From Lanius collurio (taxonomy: Eukaryota; Chordata; Aves; Passeriformes; Laniidae), in the NCBI GenBank assembly GCA_020086605.1, contig JACBWW010000003.1, positions 4,563,260 to 4,627,259 of the forward strand: a stretch of 64,000 bases of DNA. The letters run 5' to 3'. Below are positions 1-10,769 of the stretch, one piece after another. Position 1 is the stretch's first letter. Each line of letters begins with the position of its first letter. The notes under the pieces are model-generated. The model was not told the origin of the DNA, did no database searches, and worked only from the letters and a program-made list of their open reading frames with translations. The translations under genes and the position numbers were made by a program.

Positions 1-2589
1 TTTGACAGCATCCAAACTGAAATCAGGAAAGGTGCTCTTCCAATGGGGGAAGCTACGACTAGCAAAGATGCAGGGCTATAATCAGATGAAACATTTCAAA
101 TCACAAGGTAGTTGCCAAGTTCTATCTCCACAAAAATCAAAGGGGTCTTATTCAATCTCTTTTTTTATGCAATTTTTGCTTGTTGGAGTGTTTTCTTTTT
201 TAAAAGCAATAACAAATAATTTACCTCATTATCTCTGCTGAAGTTTTTCTTTAGCTCAATTAAACTCCTGCTCTCCTTCTGTCTTAAATTTTTCTCACCC
301 AAGACTCTGCCATTTCAGGAGCTTCAGTCTTCCAGAGATGCCTCTTCTCATTACTGGAGAATCTCTTTAAGTGACAAAAGAGGATTTTACAGCCCAAACC
401 TCCCACATATGAGAACCAAAATTCTATATTCCCTGAGCTCCCACAAATAAGAGATCTTCATCTTGATGCTGAAGGGTTAAGACAACTGTAATGCAAAAAT
501 TTACAATGTGAATAATTACTCCCTCATCTCTTAACAAAAATAGTTTGTGCTCTGGTTCTGAAAAGAAGGAAAATAAATAATAATTTAATGAAATTATATA
601 CTTAAATGTGGAGGTTTCCATTTCAAACTTTTCTCTGTTCTCAATATTCTTTTAGGTAAAATGTGAAGTCATGATATTATCTGGAAAAAAAATTTAAAAA
701 TCAATTAGTTGAACTCTGACTAATTTTCAAACACACCTTTAAAGTTAATTTAGTAAAAATACATGATGCTTAAGCCTGAGCAGAATATGGTCCATTTCAA
801 ATGTCTCCTGTTCCAGCATGATAATTTAATTCCAATAAATGACAAAACTGTTGTATGAATCTATATTCAAATACAAGGTAAAATGAATATTTGGATATTC
901 AGCTTTGTTCTTTGACTCCTGTGCAAACGTCTTATTTATTTTTTGTGTATAAACCTTTATGCATAAAAGGAATATATTGATTTTTTTCTGAGAGCTTAAA
1001 TCTGATTTCAGAATTAGCCTGAAACAAATATTCTCTTTTGACATTTTATTTAAATTTCCATCAATAGATATTTTAGAAGAAAACCTAAGTATAGAGATCT
1101 TACTCTGTTTTCTCTCTAGCAATAGTATAAATCAAAACAAAAGACTAGATGGCAATACAAAAATGGTAGGATTTCTATAAGACCCCATCTCACAGCTATA
1201 AATGGAAAAACATATGAACATCTTCAATATAGCTGAAGTTTAATATTACTATCCAAATTCCATTTTATCCCACTGTCACTGCCACCAAAGGAGGGGTTTT
1301 ATGTTGGAGATAATATGATACTGCAGTATAAGCCCTCCTCAGATTTCAAACAGGTCAACTTGTCAAAGCTTTTTAAGGGAGCCAATTACATTAATTTTCC
1401 ACAGCAGAGAAATACATATTTCATTTCCATCTCCCACTAGAGATGGGGCCCAGGGATTCTGTTTCGAAAGGCTCTTATCACTAAGTAACATTCGTACCCC
1501 CAAAGGAACCTTTGGCAGTCACTGGTCCATTGATATAATTGAGCAAGGTATGAGCTGTCTGACACTGCCATGGCATTGCTCAATAGCACTGAGCACTAAG
1601 CACTCGGAACAATGAAGCTTCAGCAGACGGCCGCATTGTCAATAAATTTCAATTACACTAATTGCCAAGAGTTCAATGAGTGCACTTTCAAAGGGGAGGG
1701 GGAAGGACGGATGGAAGATTAAAAAAGAGCCTATGTCTACTAGAGCTAAAGAATAGGATGCAATAAATAAACTGCAGCCTCTAATGGGGGCATTAATGTA
1801 TTTTTTTTAACATGGCTTAACAAGATTTTACAAGCTGTACCAGTTTCAGGGATCCTGTTTTACATTTCTTTCTTACTGCCTCCAAACAACCTATACAGAG
1901 ACTCAATTATGTGGCATTTATCTTTCAGGGAAGAATCATTTTCTTAGGTTTTTTTGTTGCTTGTGTTCTGCTCAGGATGGATAATGCACTTGAAAGCAGA
2001 ATGCTACAACGTCAATTTCATGAGCAAATGAGGCTGCTCACTGAACAATCATATAGCAGCCAAATGCACCACCTTACTGGAGTGATACAGTCACATATTC
2101 TAAATTAATTAGGGATACTTACATATATATACACGTGTATTCACTCCAATCACTATTAATAGTAAGCACACAGCAATGCACAGAGTATAGATACAAGCAA
2201 ATGATATACTTAACTGTTCAACACAGATTATTTACAGCAGTATCTGAGCTCGCATAAAAATATTCTTGTCTATTCTGAGCTAAATCTGGGCACATTTTGT
2301 TTGGCTTTGCGGCCAGGACCCCAAAGAAAGTATTTCCTAGTATGTGTAGTTCTGGTTTGGTTTTTAATACAGCTTTCTGTGGAAAGGGGGGCTCAAAGTA
2401 AAAGGCATTTTGCTTAGTATTTTTTCAAAACTCTATAGAAATTCTAAGTGTGTAAGTTAAATGTTTAAATTAGTAACTAGATGATGAAATCTTAGAGTGA
2501 AAACTTGGAGAACCATTAACAGTTCCTGCTTCTGTAAGAAACGGTATGTATAAATGGACTGAAAAACTGCTTAACCAGTATCCAAAAGT
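1..2589. other. Non-coding, no gene recognised
   Basis: AT-rich unique sequence. The open frames here are short, rich in Phe, Leu, Ile and Lys, and match nothing I know, as expected of chance frames in AT-rich DNA. Two stretches (about 1430-1760 and 1960-2115) have balanced composition and TAATTG/TAATTA-type core sites and are listed separately as a possible conserved block. Confidence 0.6.
1430..1760. promoter_or_regulatory. Candidate conserved non-coding element
   Basis: This stretch differs from its surroundings. It lacks long A/T runs and carries several homeodomain-type cores, including TAATTG near 1660, beside motifs such as TGTCAATAAA. There is no open frame of note and no repeat signature. 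In vertebrate gene deserts such texture often marks enhancers, but this is inference from composition only; alignment to chicken and a reptile would decide. Confidence 0.25.
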
Positions 2590-2875
2590 AACCTAAGGAG
2601 GTCTACAGCTCAATCTTCTGCTCAAAGCAGGGTCAGATCTGAGGTCAGAACAGGTTACTCAGGACATTATGCAGTTGAATTTTAGAAATGTCAAGGATAG
2701 AGTTTGTCCATCCTCCCTAAGCAACTTGTTCCAATGCTTGACTGAACTCAGGGGAAAAAGATTGTCCTTACACTTGGACTCTCTCATGTTTCTGCTTGGG
2801 TTTGTTGCCTCTTGTCTTCCCACTATCCTCCCACTGATCTTCCAGTGAAAGTCCTTCTTCTAAACACTGTTTAAT
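2590..2875 (-). mobile_element. CR1 LINE fragment, 3' region, antisense
   Basis: Read on the plus strand this is the reverse complement of a CR1 3' region. It shows in order the landmarks AGGAGGTCTACAGCTCAA, CTGCTCAAAGCAGGGTCAG, ACAGGTTACTCAGGAC, AGCAACTTGTTCCAATGCTTGACTGA, and TTGCCTCTTGTCTTCC, which correspond to the usual CR1 phrases (contact with 'CTGCTCAAAGCAGGGTC' and 'CAACCTGTTCCAGTG'). Divergence is substantial, so this is an old copy. It is 5' truncated, as nearly all CR1 copies are, and cannot code for protein. Confidence 0.85.
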
Positions 2876-4980
2876 GGCATAGACAGAGTGAAACTGTTCT
2901 AACAAACGCACAATCTAAATAGGTAATTGATATTACCACAGCTAAGTATGGCAATATCAAGAAAAGGATTTGAAAGTGGGCCTCCTCCAGGCCAGTCTCC
3001 TGGCTCTACTGGCTCTACTGGCCTTGAAAAAAACCTCTCAGCTTTAAAAAGCCATACATAAAACTACAGAAAGTTTTACTGTAGACCAAATTTGAAATCT
3101 CAAAGAACTCTGCAGAAGAGAATGACAGCTTCAAAATCAGTCCAGGAAACAAAACAGAGTTGTAGTATAATATTTTTTTTCAAGATTTGTTTCTTTAATA
3201 AGAAACTGGAGGACCTAATAAAGTCTGATAAAATTAGTTTGACAAAATTAGATCTTCAGCATCTCAGCACACCACTGAGAGGGCTGACAATAACGACTAA
3301 AGCTGTAATGGGCTTGATAAGACACCAGAAGAATTTACAGCACACTAGCTCAAGGCACAAAATTTAGAAACAGTCACTTACCTACACCGGCACTTTTTAA
3401 CAATTTAGTTGAGAAACATGAGCAGATAACCTCAGTTTTCTAGGTAAAAAGAATGAATACTTTCTAGCAAGAGAAAAAGAAATAGTGGCACAAGTGTAAG
3501 ACTCAATTGCCTCCTCTGCCTCATTATGTTTATGAGTTGATAGACATCTAAAGTTTAACCCCTTTTTTACACCTCAGAGGGACCAGATCAAGATTTGCCT
3601 GTGGCAAATGAAGGAAAACTAAGGAAGGACTGAGAGCAAGACTTAAACCTCCCGGAGGCAATATTACCCAGTCTCAGCATGCAGAGATTTCTGCGGCTGG
3701 GATGATAAGTAATGCCAGCCCAAGAAACGCCAAAGTGCAGGAAAGGGGCTCCTCATTGATATCACAGCTAATAAATCTACATGTGCAGTCTACAGGTGAG
3801 CGAGGCATGGCTAAGGATGAATGCCAGAGGTGATTGGGGGAAATCTCCTGGACAGCTAAGAACGGAATCAATAATTGATATTTCCACCTTGCAAAGCAAG
3901 CCTTACACAGCGGAAGTAATAAATGACATTTAAGAACTATTTTGAACGATTTATGAAGATTCTGAGACACCCAGAAAATGATTCCAGAAATCACAATATG
4001 TCTAATTAAAAGCTGTGCTGCTACAAAGGTGTGGGCTGTTTTTCAAAATTTACTGCAAAAATTAAAACCCATTTTGATGCATTAGGCATTTTCCTGATCT
4101 AAAGATCAGATTTATGAGTAGTCACTATCAGATTCCTCTTTCTCTTCCATTTAACCCATTACATTTCCATAATGTGGAAGTGGAATTAATTGTGAAAACT
4201 CTAAGGAGTGTTCTTAAAATTCAGTGCATGTAAAAAGGAATAATGACCAAGTGGTTTTCCACCCAAAAAGGTGAGAAGTGCTGTGTGCTTCCCACACTGC
4301 ACGCCTCTGTTCAGTCTTACTTCATTTTGCTGCTTATTTAAGGTGAAGTGTTGTAGCCAAAGGATGCAAAGTTTGTTTCTCATACAGATCACAAAACACG
4401 TTGTTCAGGTTGAGAATTCTTTGTCAGGCATTTTTGTTAACTCTAGCATTCCCTTAGCAATTTCAGAAGTCTAGAGCAAAGTAGAGATTTCAAGAGTTTT
4501 GAAGTGAAACACAGCAGACTGTTTAGTTTCAGCTGCATTAGATGTCTTGATCACAGAATATTTTTGTTTACTTATGACAATGTTAATTATAACAAAAATA
4601 AAGCCCACCATATTTACACTAAAAAAAATCCTCCCCATAAAGAAGCTTTCCAATTTATTTTGCACAAAAATCTTAAATGCTAAAATTAAAAAATCAGCCT
4701 AACATGTCACTATCTTGCAGCTGTCTCAAGACTACCACAAAAAAGTAGAGAGGCTAGTTAGAACTATTTGTTCACCTGGACATTTATATTCCACTAATCA
4801 AACGAAAGGACCTATTCCGAGATTTAAAATCAGGAGTGACACTGATCCTGTATTTCAACTTCCTGTGTAAGAGAAGCTCTACAATGTTACAGAAGCATTT
4901 CTGAGGCAGGACTGGTAACTTGTGGTTAGATGGAAGCTGTTTTTAATAAAATAGCTGACCCTAATCTAAAAATCTAGCTC
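2876..4980. other. Non-coding, no gene recognised
   Basis: Unique AT-rich DNA. A perfect 9-bp tandem duplication (GGCTCTACT, 3002-3019) sits just after the CR1. The frames at 3674-3994 (minus, 106 codons) and 3092-3367 (plus) have no recognisable domain. Confidence 0.55.
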
Positions 4981-5000
4981 TTTTTTTTTTTTTTTTTTTT
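4981..5000. repeat. Poly-T run (20)
   Basis: Twenty consecutive T. It could be a plain mononucleotide microsatellite or the remnant poly-A tail of a minus-strand insert, but nothing beside it identifies a retroposed body. Confidence 0.9.
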
Positions 5001-6289
5001 CTCTAAAAACCTAGAGATGAAAATTCCACCACCACAGTTATTGGTATTTGCTAGGGCTTCATTTTACTGAAAACTATATATGTAGTTTCCATTGCTGCCC
5101 TAACCCATATGTACTGTTCTACCTTTTGGAATTTGTTAAGATTTTTCCTAAGACCATTAAAAGACCAGTAGGAATATATTTATACAACTCAAAAGAAGAC
5201 AGCATCAAAGGTGCTTTGTGCACCTTTGATATGAAAATGCACTCTGAAACAATAACATTAACAATAATGTGAAGACCAACTTTAATGTCAAGTAGCATAT
5301 GCATTTCCTGTTTTCCATAGGTTGTTTTGTTTATGGGTTACAGGAAGCTAATGGAACATTCCATATGAAATAGATAAATCACACATGAATTAAATTAACA
5401 CATATATAACACAATCAATTTTATATTTATTATAATAATTATGGAAAGCTATACATCCACTGGAAAATGTTTTTCTAAGATCAAATTACACCATGAGGAA
5501 CTCCACTGGTAAAACAATTCATGAATGAAGCCTGTGATACAAAAGAAGTCAGGAAAAATCTCATTTTACTTCAGAAATGAAGACGTTCCCTAGGGTAAAA
5601 GAAGAAAGAAAGTTTGCTTATGGAGTATAATATATACTGAATAATAGACTGAATATATATCAAATTATTTCATTTTTCTAATTTTGGAATATGTGTCGTG
5701 TCAAAAAATAATGAATGGTGAATGGTATCTAGACTACAATTTAAAGGTTTTTTTCAAGAAAGAGAAAATTTTTCTTTTTTTGTTGTTATTTCATCATAAC
5801 AGCATAGTATGGTTTATACAAAAAGATGTGGTTGTGTGTTTTCTGAGCTTAATGAAGTAAACTCATTGAAAAAAACCTAAATTTAATCTTAAATCATTAT
5901 AACTTTGATTATTAACTTTTCAACTTGATTTGTTTATTAATGTCATCTTTACTATCAAGTTTTTTTGATCTACTGTACCATATTCATCAAATTACAAAAA
6001 ATGAAGAACACATTTTCCTGATTTGGTCCCACTTTTGTAAGAGACCCATGAGACTGAGTTTGTTAAATGATTCCTGATGTCTAAGAGTAATTTTTTTGCT
6101 TCCTTACATTTACACAATACAGGAAAATACAGCATATCTATATGCAACTTTCTGCATGATCCCACTACATTTTAAGTCGCTTTTGTTTTCCACAGACATA
6201 AATTAATTTTATAGTATTTACTACATATCTAGATTAGAATGAAAGCTCTCTTTTAAAACCCTAAATATTTAGTTCCTTTCAGAACTTAT
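5001..6289. other. Non-coding, no gene recognised
   Basis: Very AT-rich unique sequence. It contains a small perfect hairpin (11-bp arms, 5-nt loop) at 5204-5230 built on ATCAAAGGTGC. No continuation of the gypsy element (RNase H or integrase motifs) could be recognised on the minus strand here. Confidence 0.5.
5204..5230. repeat. Short perfect inverted repeat
   Basis: The arms ATCAAAGGTGC (5204-5214) and GCACCTTTGAT (5220-5230) pair perfectly around TTTGT. With only 11 bp this can arise by chance in a 64-kb window and no function is claimed. Confidence 0.8.
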
Positions 6290-6722
6290 GCCTAATAAAA
6301 AAATCTCATAAGTGTTTTTGAAAACTCTGGGAATCTATGAGAACAGTCTCCTGTCCAAGCATACTAGAGAAGTATGATATATTAAACCTGACAGGATGAT
6401 GTTCATTAATCTTTGAAATGTAGTCTGGACACTGGTAATTCCAAGAGGCATTACATTAAAATGAAAAGCCCCCTTATGGCAAATGAAGGTGGTTTTTTGT
6501 TTCCTGTCATCATCCATTTGTAACTGCCAATAGCCGCTAGTTAAATCAATGCACCTGATAAATATTGCTTGACTGTGGAAATCTAGGGAATCATCATTTC
6601 TTAGCACTGGGTATTTATCTTGTTTTCTTATCGCATTTATTTTTCAGCAGTTCTGTACTCTGAAAACCTGTTCATACCATTTGGCTTTTCAGCAATTAAC
6701 ATTGGCCTAAGGGCAAACTGAG
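6290..6722 (-). pseudogene. Ty3/gypsy-type reverse transcriptase fragment, broken
   Basis: Reading the minus strand downward, the order of motifs is that of a Ty3/gypsy (Metaviridae) reverse transcriptase. KPNGMNRF (near 6680) matches the 'KKPDGSxRF' region, KINAI and KYPVLRNDDSLD match 'KLNAVT..YPLPRIDDxLD', IDLTSGYWQLQMD is motif A with its catalytic Asp, and FNVMPLGI followed by TTFQRLM is motif B. The 6335-6607 portion stays open for 90 codons. Motif C is ruined: the expected YxDD box reads C-L-D and is followed by an indel, with SFQKHL-like residues recovered in another frame before about 6290. At least one frameshift and a stop also interrupt the part above 6607. No gag, protease, integrase or LTR was found nearby. 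It is a dead isolated fragment. Ty3/gypsy elements are scarce in birds, so it is either very old or came by transfer; the sequence alone does not say. Confidence 0.82.
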
Positions 6723-8899
6723 AGGGGGAGATGGTTTTAGACCAAAGCATATACAAGAACTGTTGCTTTGCCACACTTCCTTACAGAGGTTTTTTGGACA
6801 GAATTTCACATGTCCTGATGTATTTATTTAACATCTACCTCTGTCAGCTTTATGGTAACATTTGGAAGACTTTGAAACAGAAAACCTCTATTTCCCATCT
6901 AAGTCAGAAAAAACAAAACTAATCTCATCTCTAAAACATGAATCTACAAATTGATCTATACCCCAGAAGTAAGTGAAGATTGGATCCAGGCAGTGATTTA
7001 CCCCTCCCTCATCTTTATACCATTACAAAATTTAAGAGAAACAGAGGAAAAATCTTTCACTGTTTACTGTTTAATCTTTTAGCTACAAGTCACACAGTCA
7101 GTATTTATAAAGGAAGTACAAAAAACGTGGGTGGAGGCAAAATACTTATATACTTGATACAGTCTTTAAAAATGTCATTTGTTTGTTGGGTTTGCCTATA
7201 GTATACAAAATATGAAGCACAAATTTAAGGCTTATTTATATTTATCTAGCCTAAACATTTCTGTCTCTTGCTTTTAAAAGGGCAGTATTTTTCAGAAGTG
7301 CCTGTTTACTTTGATTGTTCCATTATTTTACATGTCAAGCCTGTTATCCATACATTTGGGCAATCCAAGATTTATGATCACCAAATACTGATATGTATTC
7401 GCGTATTTTTCTTAAGGGGTAAGAATCTCAAACTATTAAAATGCTTCCTTCAGTGTGTTGCAAAAACACTTACAAGATGCTAAATTTGCACAAGGAGCAA
7501 TGAGAAGCTATTTAGTTTAATAACAGAAAGAAGCTCTTTCCAGTGATTTACTGATGCTTATTGGCCTGATAGGCAATGAAGTAGATAGCAGTGCTTTGAG
7601 TGGTATTCTGAAGCATAGAGTCAGGAGTCTTCTCTTCAGAAATTCCCTATTTGATCTTGACCAATCTAAGCTGAAGACTACCTCCCCATCTTTACCATGG
7701 GCCAACAATTCCATCCCACAAAGCAGTAGTATTATGTAAATATGATATTATATAAAATGAAACATACAGCTAGCAGCCTTGAGAGCTGTGAAAATACCAA
7801 CAATGTAACTTCCAAACCAGATAATATATCAAGGGGAAGTTATTTCACAAGTATGTCACTTAGAAAAAAAGTAGTAAAGTGCATGTTACAAATTTGCTAA
7901 CAGTTTTGGTCTATAGTTGATTACATCCAGTTGCTAAATCAGTCTTTTCTCCCAAGACAGAAAATTCATTAAAAATTTATTTTGTCTCATTAGCTGGACA
8001 TGTTTCTATTTTGAGTTATACTTTTACCTGAGTTTTTTACAGAGATTTCACTCAACTTTTAAAAACATCTGTAAAAAAGCTTGATCCAGCAAAGCACTTA
8101 ATTCATGCTTAACTTGAAGCATGAAAAAAATGTCACTGAATTCAGTCCAGCTGGCTATGTATTTATGGTTACACTCATGTTGGCACCTAAGGCCTGTCAG
8201 CTGAAGCCACAAATTTGCAAGGTTGTCCTGTGCTTCCATACATTTACACCACATCATAGAGAATGTTACTCTAATGACTGAAGAGCCAAGAACAAATCTT
8301 TCAGCACACACAGTATGGTTTTCCTGAAGGCATATAGCAGGGAAAGGATGGCATGGATGCAACACTGCTGCCTGGCACCACACAAATACTAAAAGAGAAG
8401 CAGTCAGAGGATTGTCGACGCTGTGTGTCGCACTCTCCATGTGACAAACAGAATATTAATGCAGACATCATGCACAGCAGCCATAAAAAGAGCTACTGAG
8501 AAAAATCCTACCACACTTAGAAAGATGAGACAGGAAGCACTGAAGTATTTTGTCAGATATAACTAACATAAATAGCTAATACATATATAAATTCTTCCAC
8601 TCCAATTTCGCATCATCTTTTATTATCATTTGGTGAAGTCTTACACTTTTTGTCATCACTGCCATTCAGTGGGCTTATCATAGCAATGTTCATCATCAGG
8701 ATGATTTCTGCAGTACACAGTAAGGTCTGGCTTCAATACAAACAAGACAAGCTTACTCCATCCCTACCTCAGCCTGGAGGAACTGAAGGACAATTCAATT
8801 CCTCAACAGCCAGCTTTAGAGGAGGTCGCTGTAGAAACCAAGCCCTGGCTGCTTGGCATCCACTATCTTTCTCACATCCTCATTTTTAGTTAGGAATAG
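6723..8899. other. Non-coding, no gene recognised
   Basis: Unique AT-rich DNA. The minus-strand frame 8048-8440 (130 codons, many Cys, His and Leu) resembles no family I know, lacks flanking splice or poly-A logic that I could see, and is treated as chance. Confidence 0.5.
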
Positions 8900-9220
8900 C
8901 TTGCTCTCATGTTTGACAATATATATTTCACATTTGGTAATTATTCTTCATCACATTATCATAATGTAGCATGTCCTAAGGGCAACAGCCCATTGAGATT
9001 CAGTTCTCTTGGCCTCTCCATTAATACAGGCCTACTGGCTGTTTTACATGATTGAGGTTTGACTCACAGAAATACAAATAACATAAATTTAGGCCACTGG
9101 CTTTTTAATCTCCCCTTGGCTCCCCAGCAAGGCAGATGACAATATTCTAATCTGTTTTCCATTATAATTAAGGCTCTCATTTAGTTTATGGTTTTATAAT
9201 TGAAGCACCACCCCTAAAGA
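8900..9220. promoter_or_regulatory. Candidate conserved non-coding element
   Basis: A run of balanced sequence with several homeodomain-type sites (GGTAATTATT near 8936, CCATTAATAC near 9019, TATAATTAAGG near 9164, ATAATTGAAG near 9196) and few homopolymers. No repeat family or coding frame explains it. The call is inference from texture; conservation in other birds and reptiles would support it, and neutral divergence would refute it. Confidence 0.3.
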
Positions 9221-10471
9221 AAAATCATGAGTTCTTTTTCACTTCACAGGAAAATCAGGGAAATTTTGCATAGAACAGAAGGGGCAATAGGCAGTAACAG
9301 AAAAGATATTTATATAGAAAAAAGGGCATGTTCAAACAGATTCACATTTTTAAGGTGTCCACACAGCACAACCAGGAACATGTTAAAGAGCACTGAGCAA
9401 GCTCCAAATTTCTTTGCATCTGGTGCAATAAAAGGAAGCACTGCTCCATAAGCATATGAGAAGAATTAGCATGCTTCACTGTGCAAGCTGTTTTGTTCTA
9501 CTGACAGGGTCGTTCACAGCCAACTCATCCAACACCAGAAATGGGTAACCCATGCCATGCCCCATGACATGATTTAAGCATGCTCATCACAGTAAAAACA
9601 GCTCCAGATTTAAAATAGAGTTTCCCTTAGCTTGAACGATTCCAAGAAGGTTAAATCTTCATGTTGAATTTGGAGAGCTCTTTATATTTGTTGGCTTTCA
9701 CTAGTGGGATGTAGCCAGTTGGATCTCCTTACAGCAAGGAAATATGAACAGGGGCTCTCAGCTGAGAAAGGTGAGAAGATAGGCCAAATGCTGGACTACT
9801 CATCCCATGCAGAAAAAGCTTCGGTTTGTTCTCAATAAGGTGTTTTAGTTTTTAGTACCAGAAGCCTGAAGTGTGTGTTTGTTCTTTCTGCTCTGAGTCA
9901 TTAATGCTATTTCAAAACAGGAAAACTTCAACTAGACTATTATCCACATAAACACGTAACATTGATTAAAAAGGACACGTAGAAAATGCTTACTTTTCAG
10001 GAGTCACAAACAGGAAAACATAGGCTCTCAAGGAAAAAGAAAGTGGAAAAGAAGTGGGTTTTTTCCCACCAACTCCAGAAAAAACAGGGGCGGGAAACCT
10101 GAGGCAGAAACAGCAAAGTGGCACAGACAATCTGGCACATCAGGAGCAATGAGGACAGGACTGAACTGTAGAACAGTAGTTAGGATTATTGTATGTGCCA
10201 AAAAACATCATCTGTCAGCATGGGAAAACCAGGCATGATAACAGCAGCGTGAACAATGAAGTGAGGTTAAAGCACTTCCAGATCTTTCAGGATGCTCAGA
10301 GCTCCTGGACTCCACAAGGGCCAGGATCACAGAGCTGTTGGAAGGTTATATTCAAAACAAGTGTTTGCCAAAAGAAGTACTATTATATCAGCATCTCGGG
10401 GGGCATTTCTGACCCGCATTTTCCCAAGTAGCTATGCTTTTTCCAACCTGCTGGAGTAGGCTCAAAGCTGG
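9221..10471. other. Non-coding, no gene recognised
   Basis: Unique sequence of mixed composition. If the adjoining LTR at 10472-10769 is the 5' LTR of a minus-strand element, the part just left of 10471 would be its leader, but I see no primer-binding site or gag-like frame. Confidence 0.45.
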
Positions 10472-10769
10472 TGTGTAGTGAAGCTGATATTATCGAAGCC
10501 GACGGGTAAGCTGGCCTCTCTGAGGGAACACAGAGACACACATCTTTATTAAAATAAGCCAGTCTCTGTTATCACAAGGTTGCTCCACGAGTCAGACCAC
10601 AGTCCCAGCAAAGACAATGATAACAGGGTACTCTAGACCCCTTCAAACACTGTCTTTACAAACCAGGATATGAGTAGCATTAAACAGTAGCTAACTGCTG
10701 TTTACTGTCAGACACACATTTTAACATCTACACACCACATGTCATTTTCCACATCTCCACCCTCCCACA
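10472..10769 (-). mobile_element. Probable ERVK-like LTR, antisense
   Basis: On the minus strand the segment opens TGTGGGAGGGTGG, contains AATAAA (plus strand 10545-10550 reads TTTATT), and continues with a U5-like tail (GTGTCTCTGTGTTCCCTCAG, then TTACCCGTCGGCTTCG) ending CACTACA or CACTACACA. A roughly 300-bp TG...CA unit with poly-A signal and short U5 fits a betaretrovirus-like avian LTR. No matching target-site duplication was found: the right flank is TATTTT, but the left flank is not. It may therefore be one LTR of a decayed longer element, or the left edge is wrong. Family assignment is from memory of LTR layout, not a search. Confidence 0.4.

Noticed and set aside
4981..5000. Processed pseudogene tail (poly-T on plus)
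   Set aside because: No body with coding similarity adjoins it; a simple mononucleotide run is enough.
5204..5230. Intrinsic transcription terminator
   Set aside because: The genome is vertebrate, the stem is not GC-rich and no U-tract follows; a short chance inverted repeat.
8048..8440. 130-codon minus-strand frame as a gene
   Set aside because: No domain, no start or splice context, and Cys/His placement without zinc-finger spacing.
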